Shown: positions 1 through 9,630, counted from the first letter of the stretch. The stretch is 64,000 nucleotides of DNA from Marivivens donghaensis (GCF_011806565.1 NZ_JAATOP010000005.1:1-64000), one strand, 5' to 3'. Made by a program: numbers and translations. The notes: generated by a model from the sequence alone, not told the origin.

Positions 1-239
1 CACCGAAGCCCGCAGCAGAGCCCGAACAGCGCCGTGGTTTCGGCCTGAACAACCTGCTTCACCGCATGGCTGGCCACAACGAAGGCCAACAGCAGCCGCG
101 CGCGCCGCAGCAACCGCAGCCGCAAGTGCGTCAGGCACAGCAGCCGCAGGTCGCTCCGCCGCGCGAAGAAGCCTATGACAACGATGACGAGCAGGAACGG
201 ATCGAAATTCCCGCATTCCTGCGTCGCCAAGCCAACTAA
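1..239 (+). CDS. ftsZ: FtsZ cell-division GTPase, C-terminal fragment
   Basis: This is the last 78 codons of a gene that begins before the window; the frame starts at base 3 and ends with TAA at 237-239. The visible part is a Gln/Pro-rich, low-complexity linker followed by an acidic stretch and the terminal peptide EIPAFLRRQAN. That peptide matches the conserved C-terminal tail by which the tubulin-like FtsZ binds ZipA/FtsA-type partners at the Z ring. The GTPase core is not visible. The next gene is lpxC, the order usual for alphaproteobacterial dcw clusters. Identification rests on the tail peptide plus synteny. Confidence 0.9.
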   Translation, partial: PKPAAEPEQRRGFGLNNLLHRMAGHNEGQQQPRAPQQPQPQVRQAQQPQVAPPREEAYDNDDEQERIEIPAFLRRQAN

Positions 240-260
240 GGCTGTTGCAATAGCTGAAAC

Positions 261-287
261 AAAGGCCGCCCACCGGGCGGCCTTTTG
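261..287 (+). terminator. Intrinsic terminator after ftsZ
   Basis: A perfect 11-bp inverted repeat (arms 261-271 and 275-285) encloses a 3-base loop and is GC-rich at its core. The outer A/T pairs and following T give a short U tract. It lies 21 bases after the ftsZ stop and before lpxC. Confidence 0.8.
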
Positions 288-404
288 CTTTGAAAACAAG
301 GTGTTTCGCCCATGTTTCGGAATGTTACAGCGCGTTGCAAAGAGTGAGTTGTACCTCCGCGCAAGTTTCCTTACCTGAAAGGAAAGTTAACGCGCGAGGA
401 AGCC

Positions 405-1322
405 TTGCAGAAGACTCTGAACGAACTAGTGACCCTTGATGGTGTCGGACTCCACTCCGGCAAACCGGCGCGCCTTGTATTGAATCCGGCGCCGGCGGGG
501 CATGGTATTGTCTTCCGTCGTAGCGATCTGACCGCCGACAACGAGATCGCCGCCCTTTGGTCCAACGTGAACCAAGAGCCGCTGAACACGCGCCTCGTGA
601 ACGAAGCAGGCGTTTCCGTTGCCACGATCGAGCACCTCATGGCTGCTCTCGCAGGTACGGGCATCAACAACGTCCTCGTTGAAATCGACGGTCCCGAAGT
701 TCCGATCCTCGACGGTTCTGCCGCGCCCTTCGTCAAAGCGATCATGACCACCGGCATCAAGCGTCAGCCCGCGCCGCTCCGCGTCATCGAAGTGCTGGAC
801 ACCATCGAAGTATTGAACGGCGACGCGGTTGCCCGCCTGTCGCCCGCGACGTCGCTCCAGATCGACTTCAGCATCGAATTCCCTGACGAGGCCATTGGCG
901 CCCAAGCCAAGCAGCTCAACATGGCCAACGGCGCGTTCGTGCGCGAGCTGTGCGATAGCCGCACGTTCTGCCGCAACAGCGATGTCATCGCCATGCACAA
1001 AGCGGGGCTGGCCCTTGGCGGCTCGCTCGACAACGCTGTCGTCGTCGAAGGCGATCAGGTTCTGACGCCGGGCGGTCTGCGCCATGACGACGAAGCCGTC
1101 CGTCACAAGATGCTCGACGCTCTGGGTGACCTTTACACTGCTGGCGCACCGATCATTGGCCGCTACACCGGTGTTCGCGCCGGTCACGCGCTGACCAACA
1201 AGCTGCTGCGCGCGATGTTCGACACTCCGGGCGCTTGGCGCTGGGTGCATTGCGACGCAACCCTGTCGTCCCGCCTGCCGGGTGTTGGCGTTCGTCTCAC
1301 CGACCTTGCGGCTGTTGCCTGA
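405..1322 (+). CDS. lpxC: UDP-3-O-acyl-N-acetylglucosamine deacetylase LpxC
   Basis: LpxC is the zinc deacetylase of the committed step in lipid A synthesis; it is cytoplasmic and soluble. The 305-residue length is normal. The zinc ligands are seen as H77 in EHLMAAL, and H234 and D238 in HKMLD; E76 and H261 fit the general acid/base residues. The start is a TTG at 405, because the family N-terminus (QKTL..VTLDGVGLHSG) begins exactly there and a GAGGA precedes it with a short gap of four bases. Use of the weak TTG may hold synthesis low, but that is inference. It sits between ftsZ and bamD, as in other alphaproteobacteria. Confidence 0.96.
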   Translation: MQKTLNELVTLDGVGLHSGKPARLVLNPAPAGHGIVFRRSDLTADNEIAALWSNVNQEPLNTRLVNEAGVSVATIEHLMAALAGTGINNVLVEIDGPEVPILDGSAAPFVKAIMTTGIKRQPAPLRVIEVLDTIEVLNGDAVARLSPATSLQIDFSIEFPDEAIGAQAKQLNMANGAFVRELCDSRTFCRNSDVIAMHKAGLALGGSLDNAVVVEGDQVLTPGGLRHDDEAVRHKMLDALGDLYTAGAPIIGRYTGVRAGHALTNKLLRAMFDTPGAWRWVHCDATLSSRLPGVGVRLTDLAAVA

Positions 1323-1453
1323 CCTCTGTGCTTTGCGCCACAGATGCGTGATGCCAAAAGGCATTTTGCGCGGCATTTTTCTATGCTAGACCAACGCTGA
1401 ACCGCGGCTATATGTCTGCGGACCAGTTAGCTAATTCACTTTGGGGGATGTTC

Positions 1454-2308
1454 ATGTCAGGCCGAATTCGGGGCGTCACGTTGAGAACTTTCCTCGGTAC
1501 TGCTGCTCTTTCGCTGACCGTGCTTGCAGGCTGCGGCGACTTTGATCCGCGTAGCGAAGGCGCGCTCGAAACCTACACCGCTGATGAAATCTTCGAGCGC
1601 GGCGAGTACGAGCTTGAACGGGGGCAGGCCGATAACGCCGCCTTTTACTTCGGTGAGATCGAGCGTCTCTATCCCTACGCGCAAATTACCCAGCGCGCGC
1701 TGATCATGCAGGCCTATGCGTACCACCGCGACAAGGATTACGAGGCAAGCCGCGCCGCTGCGCAGCGCTACCTCGATTTCTATCCGCGCACCGAAGATGC
1801 GGCCTACGCCCAGTACCTGCTGGCGCTGTCCTTCTACGACCAGATCGACGAGATCGGCCGCGATCAGGGTCTGACCTTCCAAGCGCTTCAGGCACTGCGC
1901 ACCGTGATCGAACAGTATCCCGACAGCGAATACGCCAGCTCGGCCATGCTGAAATTCGACCTCGCGTTCGACCATCTCGCCGCCAAAGAGATGGAGATCG
2001 GTCGCTACTATCTCAAGCGCGGGCACTATATGGCTGCGGTTAACCGCTTCCGCGTGGTTGTCGAAAGCTTCCAGACCACTACCCACACGCCCGAGGCGCT
2101 GCACCGTCTGGTGGAAAGCTACCTCGCGCTTGGCTTGAACGACGAAGCCCGCACCGCCGGTGCGATCCTTGGTCATAACTATCAGGCGACGGCGTGGTAT
2201 CAGGACAGCTACGATCTGCTCTCGGGGCAGGGGCTGGAGCCGAGCCTTGTCGGTGATAGCTGGCTTGCCGCTATCTACCGTCAGATGATCCGTGGCGAAT
2301 GGCTGTAA
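1454..2308 (+). CDS. bamD: Outer-membrane assembly lipoprotein BamD
   Basis: BamD is an essential lipoprotein of the BAM complex that inserts beta-barrel proteins in the outer membrane. The 284-residue product has an N-terminal lipoprotein signal with lipobox LAGC (lipidated C27) and then TPR-like helical repeats, for example the ELERGQADNAAFYFGEIERLYP segment. The ATG at 1454 is preferred over upstream in-frame codons because GGGGG lies eight bases before it and it gives a normal signal peptide. It is followed closely by recN in the same direction. Confidence 0.93.
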   Translation: MSGRIRGVTLRTFLGTAALSLTVLAGCGDFDPRSEGALETYTADEIFERGEYELERGQADNAAFYFGEIERLYPYAQITQRALIMQAYAYHRDKDYEASRAAAQRYLDFYPRTEDAAYAQYLLALSFYDQIDEIGRDQGLTFQALQALRTVIEQYPDSEYASSAMLKFDLAFDHLAAKEMEIGRYYLKRGHYMAAVNRFRVVVESFQTTTHTPEALHRLVESYLALGLNDEARTAGAILGHNYQATAWYQDSYDLLSGQGLEPSLVGDSWLAAIYRQMIRGEWL

Positions 2309-2344
2309 GGAGCGGCGGTAAGTACGCCGCCGGACAAAATCACC

Positions 2345-3991
2345 ATGCTGCGTGGTCTTGATATCAGAGACATGCTCATTATCGACCGGTTGGAGCTTGA
2401 GTTCCAGCCGGGTCTGAACGTGCTCACAGGTGAAACGGGCGCGGGCAAGTCGATCCTGCTGGACTCGCTCGGCTTTGTGCTCGGCTGGCGCGGACGTGCA
2501 GATCTGGTGCGTCAGGGTGCCGATCAGGGCGAAGTTGTCGCTGTGTTCGATATGCCCCGTGGTCACGCGGCCGAGGCTGTGCTGGACGAGGCTGGCATCG
2601 AGCATGAGGGCGAGCTGATCCTGCGCCGCGTCAATACCGCCGACGGACGAAAGACCGCGTGGGTCAACGACCGCCGCGTATCGGGCGAGGTGCTGCGCCA
2701 ACTGTCCGAGACGTTGATCGAACTGCACGGCCAGCACGACGATCGCGGCCTGCTGAACCCGCGCGGGCATCGCCTGCTGCTGGACGATTTCGCGGGTGTC
2801 GGGCCGCTGCTCGATGCGTCCCGTGCTGCTTGGCGCGGCCTTGCAACTGCGCGCAAGGCACTGAACGCTGCCGAGGCGAAGATTGCCGAAACCAAGGCCG
2901 AGGAAGAGTTCCTACGCCACGCAGTAGGCGAGTTGGACAAGCTCGACCCGCAGCAGGGCGAGGAAGCCGAACTCGACCAGCGCCGCCGCCTGATGCAAGC
3001 GGCTGAAAAGATCCGCGCCGATGTCGCGCAGGCGTTGAACGCCGTTGGCAGCGACGGGGCAGAGGGCATGGCCGCCTCCGCGATCCGTTGGCTCGATGGC
3101 GCGGCGGACAAGGCCGAGGGCCGTCTGGACGAGCCGCTCGCCGCGCTGGCCCGCGCGATGGATGAACTCGACGCTGCGCAGCGTGGGATCGAAGATTGCC
3201 TCGACGCGCTCGAATTCAATCCCGCAGAGCTGGAGATGGCCGAGGAGCGCCTTTTTGCGATCCGTGGCCTCGCCCGCAAGCATGGCGTCATGCCGGACGA
3301 GCTGGCGACCTTTGCCGACAACTTGCGTGCCAAGCTTAATGTCCTCGACGGCGGCGAGCGCGATCTGGCTGCGCTGCGCGATGCCGTCGCAAAGGCTGAA
3401 AAAGACTACCAAGCCGCCGCCAACGCGCTGTCCGCCGCCCGTACCGAGGCCGCCGGTCGTCTGGATGCCGCGATGTCCGCAGAACTCGCGCCGCTCAAGA
3501 TGGAGCGCGCCGTTTTCCGCACCAACGTCACCGAAGGCGAAGCCGGCCCTGATGGACGGGACGAAGTGGCCTTTACCGTCGCGACCAACCCCGGTGCGCC
3601 TGCTGGTCCGCTGAACAAGATCGCATCGGGCGGCGAACTCAGCCGTTTCCTTCTCGCGCTCAAGGTCTGCCTGTCCGAGGGCAACAGCGGCATCACGATG
3701 ATCTTTGACGAGATCGACCGTGGTGTGGGCGGTGCGACCGCCGATGCGGTTGGGCGCCGTCTGGCCGAGCTCGCGAGTGGCGGACAGGTTCTGGTCGTCA
3801 CGCACTCGCCGCAGGTCGCCGCGTTGGGCGGTCATCACTGGCGCGTGGAAAAACGCCAAACGGATACGCAAACCCTATCTACGGTGGTGCCGCTCGGAGA
3901 GGGTGATCGCGTCGACGAAATCGCGCGAATGATCTCGGGCGACCGTATCACGGACGAGGCACGCGCGGCCGCTCGTTCGCTGCTCGGCTAA
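2345..3991 (+). CDS. recN: DNA repair protein RecN
   Basis: RecN is an SMC-like ATPase acting in double-strand break repair. The 548-residue protein has Walker A GETGAGKS at residues 29-36, a central region rich in Ala/Glu/Lys that reads as coiled coil, and a C-terminal ABC signature and Walker B (SGGELSR, then MIFDEIDRGVGG). The ATG is not preceded by a clear ribosome site. A small inverted repeat (GCGGCG/CGCCGC, 2312-2330) lies between bamD and this start. It probably shares a transcript with bamD. Confidence 0.95.
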   Translation: MLRGLDIRDMLIIDRLELEFQPGLNVLTGETGAGKSILLDSLGFVLGWRGRADLVRQGADQGEVVAVFDMPRGHAAEAVLDEAGIEHEGELILRRVNTADGRKTAWVNDRRVSGEVLRQLSETLIELHGQHDDRGLLNPRGHRLLLDDFAGVGPLLDASRAAWRGLATARKALNAAEAKIAETKAEEEFLRHAVGELDKLDPQQGEEAELDQRRRLMQAAEKIRADVAQALNAVGSDGAEGMAASAIRWLDGAADKAEGRLDEPLAALARAMDELDAAQRGIEDCLDALEFNPAELEMAEERLFAIRGLARKHGVMPDELATFADNLRAKLNVLDGGERDLAALRDAVAKAEKDYQAAANALSAARTEAAGRLDAAMSAELAPLKMERAVFRTNVTEGEAGPDGRDEVAFTVATNPGAPAGPLNKIASGGELSRFLLALKVCLSEGNSGITMIFDEIDRGVGGATADAVGRRLAELASGGQVLVVTHSPQVAALGGHHWRVEKRQTDTQTLSTVVPLGEGDRVDEIARMISGDRITDEARAAARSLLG

Positions 3992-4012
3992 CGTCCGAAA
4001 ATACGCCCGTTT

Positions 4013-4056
4013 TGAATGAAAAAGGCGGAGCCCGGGGGCCCCGCCGTTATTCAAAA
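4013..4056. terminator. Bidirectional terminator-like hairpin after recN
   Basis: A GC-rich hairpin (GGCGG at 4024-4028 with CCGCC at 4041-4045, one mismatch, inner GCC/GGC) is flanked by the A/T-rich arms TGAAT and ATTCA. It lies between convergent recN and the flavoprotein gene and could serve both strands. Confidence 0.6.
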
Positions 4057-4114
4057 AACTTTCCAGCACGCCACTCACGCATAACCGGTATAAAATTTGC
4101 CAACCCGTGGGTCG

Positions 4115-4126
4115 GAATACGTATTC
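4115..4126. other. 12-bp perfect palindrome GAATACGTATTC
   Basis: It lies in the 245-base gap between convergent recN and the flavoprotein gene, beyond the terminator-like hairpin. No promoter is seen with it. Function, if any, unknown. Confidence 0.25.
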
Positions 4127-4236
4127 TGTTCAACACGTTCTAGATAGCAGATTCGTGTAACGGTTTTCCAACGCAAACTGCACCTTCGGTTACAATCGAC
4201 TAACCTTGTGAGTAGTTTTGCCTATTCTTTGTGCAA

Positions 4237-5613
4237 TTACTCGCCTTGCGGGATTATCTTGCCTGGATTCAGGACACCTTTAGGGTCGAGTGACTGCTTC
4301 AGCGTTCCCATCACATCCCACGCTTCGCCATGCTCTGCCCGCATATAGCCGAGCTTACCCATGCCGATTCCGTGCTCACCCGTGACAGTGCCGCCCAGAC
4401 GTAGCGCGCGTTCAGCCATGCGGTGTGACAGCGCCTTGGCCGCTGCCCGTTCGTCAGGGTTCGTCTCGTCGATCAGGATGGCGGAGTGGAAATTGCCATC
4501 GCCAACGTGCCCGAGGATCGGGGCAGGGATGCCGGTTTCCTCGATATCCGCGATGGTTTCGGTGACCGCTTCGGCAAGGCGGGAGATCGGCACGCACACA
4601 TCTGTGACGATCGCGCGGCTTCCCGGACGGCTGGCGAGCATGGCGTAGTAAGCCTTGTGGCGGATGTCCCAGAGGCGCTTGCGGTCTTCCTCGCTCGTCG
4701 CCCAGTCGAAGTTCGTCGCACCGTGTTCACGGGCAATCTCGCCGAACTCTTCGGCTTGCTCGGCAACCGCGCTGTCCGAACCGTGGAATTCGACCAGAAG
4801 GTGCGGGACGGCGGGGAAATCGGTGCCGGAGTAGGCGTTGACGGCCTGCGTGCCTGCGGCGTCGACAAATTCGATCCGTGCCATCGGAATGCCCATCTGG
4901 ATCGTCTCGATCACCGCATTCACCGCGCCGTCGATCGTGTCGAACGCACAAACGGCCGAAGACATCGCCATCGGCTGGCCATGAAGGCGCAGCGTCAGTT
5001 CGGTGATCAGGCCAAGCGTCCCTTCGGAGCCGACGAACATCGCGGTCAGGTCATAGCCGGCGGATGATTTGCGGGCGCGGGTGCCGGTGCGGATGATGCG
5101 GCCGTCGGCCAGCACGACCTCTAGGCCGATCACGTTGTCGCGCATGGTTCCGTAGCGCACGGCAGTCGTGCCGCTGGCGCGGGTCGCGGCCATACCGCCG
5201 AGAGTGGCGTTGGCTCCCGGATCGACCGGGAAAAACAGGCCTGTGGCCCGCAGGTCCACGTTCAGGTCTTCGCGGGTGACGCCCGGCTGGACGCGGACGT
5301 CCATATCCTCGGGCGAGACCTCGATAATCTTGTTCATGCGGGTGAAGTCGACGACCACGCCGCCCTTCACCGCCAGCGCGTGCCCTTCGAGGCTGGTGCC
5401 GACGCCCCAGCCCACCACGGGGCATTCGTGCTCGTTACAGATCTTCATGATCTGCGAGACTTCCTCGGTGCTATCGGGGTAGGCGACCGCATCGGGAGGC
5501 GTGAGTGGGAAATGGGACTCCGAACGTCCGTGATTATCCAGATCGCTCTTGGAGCGGCTAAGGCGTTCGCCTAGTAATTCGGATAGGGCGTCGACTGCTG
5601 CACTAATATTCAT
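4237..5613 (-). CDS. FAD-linked oxidase, D-lactate dehydrogenase (cytochrome) type
   Basis: This 458-residue protein has the PCMH-type FAD domain (FAD loop GWGVGTSLEGH, residues 68-78; FPVDPGANATLGGM; SSAGYDLTAMFVGSEGTLG) and the C-terminal domain ending HGIGMGKLGYM...DPKGVLNPGKI. The pattern resembles mitochondrial-type LDHD (D-2-hydroxyacid dehydrogenase donating to cytochrome c or quinone) more than the GlcD subunit, and no glcE/glcF genes are adjacent. The start is fixed by GGGAGGAACC directly before the ATG. It is divergent from the ClC gene with 59 bases between. The exact 2-hydroxyacid substrate cannot be told. Confidence 0.88.
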   Translation of the reverse strand: MNISAAVDALSELLGERLSRSKSDLDNHGRSESHFPLTPPDAVAYPDSTEEVSQIMKICNEHECPVVGWGVGTSLEGHALAVKGGVVVDFTRMNKIIEVSPEDMDVRVQPGVTREDLNVDLRATGLFFPVDPGANATLGGMAATRASGTTAVRYGTMRDNVIGLEVVLADGRIIRTGTRARKSSAGYDLTAMFVGSEGTLGLITELTLRLHGQPMAMSSAVCAFDTIDGAVNAVIETIQMGIPMARIEFVDAAGTQAVNAYSGTDFPAVPHLLVEFHGSDSAVAEQAEEFGEIAREHGATNFDWATSEEDRKRLWDIRHKAYYAMLASRPGSRAIVTDVCVPISRLAEAVTETIADIEETGIPAPILGHVGDGNFHSAILIDETNPDERAAAKALSHRMAERALRLGGTVTGEHGIGMGKLGYMRAEHGEAWDVMGTLKQSLDPKGVLNPGKIIPQGE

Positions 5614-5672
5614 GGTTCCTCCCGTCGTCGTTGTACTTGTAAGTCAGGCTCAGGACAGGGAAAAGGGATCTC

Positions 5673-7361
5673 GTGACCGATCCGAAACCCAAATGGTTGA
5701 AATCCCAGCTCGACACGGCGATGGCCGAGGTTCGATCCTCGATCCGTACCGTCAGGACGAAGGGACCGAGCCAGGTGCAGTTCTGGTTGATCGCGCTTCT
5801 GATGGGGATTCTTGGCGGTCTTGCGGCTTTGGGCTTCCGCCTTAGCATCGATGCCATCCAGCGGTTCGTCTACCGCACCCACGAGCCGTCGACGTTGCAC
5901 CGTTTCGCGTTCGATCTGCCGTGGTGGTGGCTCGTGCTGGTTGCGACCTGCGGCGGTCTGCTGGTGGGTCTGATCCTGCACTTCTTCACGCCCGATGGCC
6001 GCGTCCGCGCGGTGGCCGACGTCATCGAAGGCGCCGCGCTGCGGGAAGGCCGCGTGGACCGGAAAGCAGGCATCGCCTCCGCCTTTGCCAGCTTGATCAC
6101 CCTCGGAACGGGCGGTTCGGCCGGCCGCGAAGGTCCGGTTGTCCACCTCGCCGCTGTGATCTCTACCTACATCTGCCGCCTGATGAACGCGAACGCGGTC
6201 AATTCGCGAGACCTCTTGGGCTGCGCCGTCGCCGCCGGTGTGTCCGCCAGTTTCAACGCCCCGATTGCCGGAGCAATCTTTGCGCTCGAAGTCGTCCTTC
6301 GCCACTTTGCCGTTCGTGCGTTCGCGCCCATCGCGATTGCCAGCGTCGCGGGCACTGTCATTTCGCGCATCATCCACGGCGATCTAACCGAGTACCAACT
6401 CTCTGCCGCGACGACGTTCGAGTTCTACGTCGAACTGCCCGCCTTCATGCTGCTCGGGCTCTTCAGCGGGATCATCGCGTTCGTTCTGATGAAGTCGATC
6501 TTCTTCATGGATACGCTCGGCACCAAGCTGCAAACTGCGACCAAGATGCCGCGCTATCTGCGTCCCGCCATCGCGGGGATGCTGCTCGGGCTGATCGCGA
6601 CCCAGTACCCGCATATCATCGGCGTCGGCTACGGCATCACGTCGGACGCGCTGACGGGGCGGATCCTGTTCTGGCAGGCAATCATCTTTGTCATTGTCAA
6701 GATCATTGCGGTCGCCATCACCATGGGTGGCCGTATGGGCGGCGGCGTGTTCTCGCCCGCGCTGGGGATCGGTGCGATGTCGGGGCTGGCTTTCGGCATC
6801 GTGGCGACGGGCCTGCTGCCGACCTATTCGGGCAGCGCCACGCTTTATGCGCTGGCAGGCATGGGCGCAGTAGCCGCCGCTGTGCTCGGCGCGCCGATCT
6901 CGACCACGCTCATCGTGTTCGAACTCACCGGCGACTGGCAGACGGGTCTTGCGGTGATGGTGGCCGTGTCGCTGTCCACCGCAATTTCCTCGCGGCTGGT
7001 GGAGAAGTCGTTCTTCCTCACGCAGCTTGAACGCCGCAACATCCACGTCTCCGCCGGTCCACAGGCGTATCTGCTGTCAACGATCCGCGTAGGCGCGATG
7101 CTCCGTGCGACCGACACGCCAAACGGCGGCGATCCCGAACGGTGCGAGGCGCTGGTGAAAGAGGGGGCCTACATCGAATTCGGCGCGACGCTCGACCAAG
7201 CCATGCCGCTCTTTGATCGCACGGGCGAGGAATACATTCCTATCGTCATGCCCGCAAAAAACGGGGCGCTTCCCGAAGTGAGAGGCGCCCTGTTCCATGT
7301 TGATGCGCTCCGCGCGCTGAACCGCGCCATGGCAGCGGTTTCAGCGGAAGAACATTCCTGA
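5673..7361 (+). CDS. ClC-family chloride channel/antiporter
   Basis: A 562-residue polytopic membrane protein of the ClC family. The anion-pore signatures GTGGSAGREGPVV (with the gating glutamate) and GVSASFNAPIAGAIFALEV are clear, as is the late GAPISTTLIVFELTG segment. The usual first signature GSGIPE is replaced by a GRVRAVADVIEGA stretch, so ion selectivity should not be assumed. About 110 C-terminal residues follow the membrane part and may be a degenerate CBS-like domain. It starts at GTG 5673, preceded by AAAAGGGA. It ends flush against the convergent DUF427 gene. Confidence 0.92.
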   Translation: MTDPKPKWLKSQLDTAMAEVRSSIRTVRTKGPSQVQFWLIALLMGILGGLAALGFRLSIDAIQRFVYRTHEPSTLHRFAFDLPWWWLVLVATCGGLLVGLILHFFTPDGRVRAVADVIEGAALREGRVDRKAGIASAFASLITLGTGGSAGREGPVVHLAAVISTYICRLMNANAVNSRDLLGCAVAAGVSASFNAPIAGAIFALEVVLRHFAVRAFAPIAIASVAGTVISRIIHGDLTEYQLSAATTFEFYVELPAFMLLGLFSGIIAFVLMKSIFFMDTLGTKLQTATKMPRYLRPAIAGMLLGLIATQYPHIIGVGYGITSDALTGRILFWQAIIFVIVKIIAVAITMGGRMGGGVFSPALGIGAMSGLAFGIVATGLLPTYSGSATLYALAGMGAVAAAVLGAPISTTLIVFELTGDWQTGLAVMVAVSLSTAISSRLVEKSFFLTQLERRNIHVSAGPQAYLLSTIRVGAMLRATDTPNGGDPERCEALVKEGAYIEFGATLDQAMPLFDRTGEEYIPIVMPAKNGALPEVRGALFHVDALRALNRAMAAVSAEEHS

Positions 7362-7703
7362 TCAGACTTGTTCGATGGTCACTTTCGACGGGTAGAACGC
7401 CATGTGTTCGGCGATCTGCTCCAGACCATCGCGGGTTTCTTCGAACGACCATGCTGCGTCGGCAATCGGGCCGCTTTTCGCGATGATCGAGAAGTAACGC
7501 GCCGTGCCCTTGTACGGGTCGGTGCTGACGGAGTCGTTGGGCTCGAAGAAAGCCATAGCGATGTCGCCGCGCGGGAAATAGATGACGGGGGTGTTTTCGC
7601 CCTCGGTCAGCTCCAACGCATTTTCGGTTTCGCCAATAACCGCACCACCGGCGCGAACGACCCACGTTCCGCCCGCGGGGCGGATTTTAATATGATCGAC
7701 CAC
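7362..7703 (-). CDS. DUF427 domain protein
   Basis: A 113-residue protein with the compact DUF427 fold pattern (VVRAGGAVIGET.. YFPRGDIAMAFFEPNDS.. CKGTARYFS-like KGTARYFSI). The family function is not established. The start is a GTG at 7701-7703, chosen because GGAAGGAGA precedes it at normal spacing. The stop codon abuts that of the ClC gene in the palindrome TGATCA. Confidence 0.85.
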   Translation of the reverse strand: MVDHIKIRPAGGTWVVRAGGAVIGETENALELTEGENTPVIYFPRGDIAMAFFEPNDSVSTDPYKGTARYFSIIAKSGPIADAAWSFEETRDGLEQIAEHMAFYPSKVTIEQV

Positions 7704-7765
7704 TTCGGTCTCCTTCCCTGAACTGTAACAGGCGGATAATAGTCCGCCTCTATATCAGTTTGACG

Positions 7766-9553
7766 TCAAAGCGGCGCACAGGCCGCTGACAGCCATCCTC
7801 GGGTGGGAAGATCGAGATGCGGACCCACTTTGTCCAGCACCTTCGCATGATATGCGTCAATCCACGCCACCTCCTCTTTGGAGAGGAGGGCCTTATCTAT
7901 CAGCTTTCTTTCGAAAGGAACATAGGTAAGTGTCTCGAACCCCAACAAGTTGCGGTGGGCGTCGATGCCACCCTCTACATTTGCAACGAAGATGAGGTTT
8001 TCTACGCGGATACCGAACGCGCCGTTACGGTAGTATCCAGGCTCGTTCGACAACACCATGCCCGGCTGAAGAGGGATCTGCGCGGCGCGGCGCGAGATGC
8101 CGCAGGGGCCTTCGTGCACGCCGAGGTAAGCGCCGACGCCGTGACCGGTCCCATGGTCGTAGTCCATGCCCTCGGCCCAGAGGAACTGACGCGCCAGCGC
8201 ATCGAGGTGCCCGCCGTTCACGCCGACGGGGAACCGCGCGCGGCTGACGGCGACCATGCCGCGCAGCACTTGGGTGTAGCAGTGACGCTCGTCCGCGCCT
8301 GCCTCACCAATGGCGAGCGTGCGGGTGATGTCCGTGGTGCCGTCCTGATATTGCGCACCGGAGTCGACGACGATCAGTTCGCCTGTCCCCAACGTACGGT
8401 TAGTTTCCTCGGTCACGCGGTAGTGGATCACCGCGCCGTTCGGACCTGCGCCCGAGATCGTATCGAAGCTGATGTCGCGCAGCGCGTTGGTGTCGCGGCG
8501 GAACCCTTCGAGCGTTTTCACAACGTCGATTTCAGTGATGCCGCTGGTGCTGTTCGCCTCGAACCACGCAAGGAAACGGCACATCGCAATCGCGTCGCGG
8601 TCGTGCGCGGCCTGCATTCCTGCAAGTTCGGTTGCGTTCTTGAGCGCCTTGGGCAGAACGCAAGGATCGCGGCCCTCGAAGGTCTCGACTTCGGCACCCG
8701 CCAGCGCCTCTGCCACGATCTGTGGGCAGGAGTTGGCGTCGATCAGCACGGGGCTGGATAGTTGGAGCAGCGCTGCTTCGAACCCTTCGAACGGTAGGAC
8801 TGCAACGTCCTCGCCAAGGTGGTCCATGATCTCGTCCGCTTTGCCTTCGCGGGCGAACAGATCGCAGCGACCGGTGTCGTGCAGGATCGCGAAGGCGTGC
8901 GGGGCAGGGGTATGCGATACGTCCTCGCCGCGGATATTCAGCAGCCACGCAATCGAATCCGGTAGCGTGATGACCGCAGCGGTGGTGCCTGCCTCGCGCA
9001 GTCCTTCGGCAAGGCGTGTGCGCTTCGACGCGGCGCTTTCGCCCGCGAATTCCTCGGGCTGGGCAAAGAATTTGGCAGCGGGCGGGGCGGGTCGGTCGGT
9101 CCAGATTTTGTCGACCAGATTGTCCACGGCGCGTAGCTCGACGTCCGCTTTGTTATCGCGGAGCGTTTTGATCTCGTTCACTGGATGCAACCACGCGTCA
9201 AAGCCGATGATTTTGCCCGCAGCGTTCTGCTCCAGCCAGTCGCGGAGTGTCACTTCGGGCCAGTCGATGGGGGTGTAACAATCCTCAACCTGCTCGCGGA
9301 CCTGCAAACGGTAGCGGCCATCGACGAATACGCCCGCCTGATCGGCAAGGATAATCGCGTAACCAGCCGAGCCGCTGAACCCCGTCAGCCACGCCAGACG
9401 GTCGTCGCAATCGGCCACGGTCTCACCTTGAAACATGTCCGAGCGCGGGACGATGAACCCGTCCAGCCCCTCTGTCTGCATCTGTTCGCGCAGCGCCGCC
9501 AGACGTTCGGGACCGTGTTTGCCGGAGTGGGTGTTGGTGAATTGCTGGAACAT
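7766..9553 (-). CDS. pepP: Xaa-Pro aminopeptidase (M24 family)
   Basis: The 595-residue length fits the three-domain eukaryote-like aminopeptidase P: two N-terminal creatinase-like domains (FIVPRSDMFQGE near the start, VFVDGRYRLQ) and a C-terminal pita-bread domain. The five metal ligands are visible: D and D in VDSGAQYQDGTTDITRT, H in HGTGHGVGAYLGVHEGP, E in NEPGYY and E in RVENL. It removes the N-terminal residue before proline in cytosolic peptides. AAGGGG precedes the ATG. The symbol is by family; orthology to E. coli PepP is not claimed. Confidence 0.93.
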   Translation of the reverse strand: MFQQFTNTHSGKHGPERLAALREQMQTEGLDGFIVPRSDMFQGETVADCDDRLAWLTGFSGSAGYAIILADQAGVFVDGRYRLQVREQVEDCYTPIDWPEVTLRDWLEQNAAGKIIGFDAWLHPVNEIKTLRDNKADVELRAVDNLVDKIWTDRPAPPAAKFFAQPEEFAGESAASKRTRLAEGLREAGTTAAVITLPDSIAWLLNIRGEDVSHTPAPHAFAILHDTGRCDLFAREGKADEIMDHLGEDVAVLPFEGFEAALLQLSSPVLIDANSCPQIVAEALAGAEVETFEGRDPCVLPKALKNATELAGMQAAHDRDAIAMCRFLAWFEANSTSGITEIDVVKTLEGFRRDTNALRDISFDTISGAGPNGAVIHYRVTEETNRTLGTGELIVVDSGAQYQDGTTDITRTLAIGEAGADERHCYTQVLRGMVAVSRARFPVGVNGGHLDALARQFLWAEGMDYDHGTGHGVGAYLGVHEGPCGISRRAAQIPLQPGMVLSNEPGYYRNGAFGIRVENLIFVANVEGGIDAHRNLLGFETLTYVPFERKLIDKALLSKEEVAWIDAYHAKVLDKVGPHLDLPTRGWLSAACAPL

Positions 9554-9573
9554 AATGTGCCCCTTTCAGAATA

Positions 9574-9608
9574 GAAGAAGGCCCCCGATTTGATGCCGAG
9601 GGCCTTAT
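9574..9608 (-). terminator. Intrinsic terminator after cobT
   Basis: Read on the minus strand, an AAGGCCC/GGGCCTT stem (9578-9606 including the loop) lies just past the cobT stop and is followed by a T-rich CTTCTATTCT stretch. Confidence 0.7.
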
Positions 9609-9630
9609 GATCAGGCTGTATGTGCCTGTA

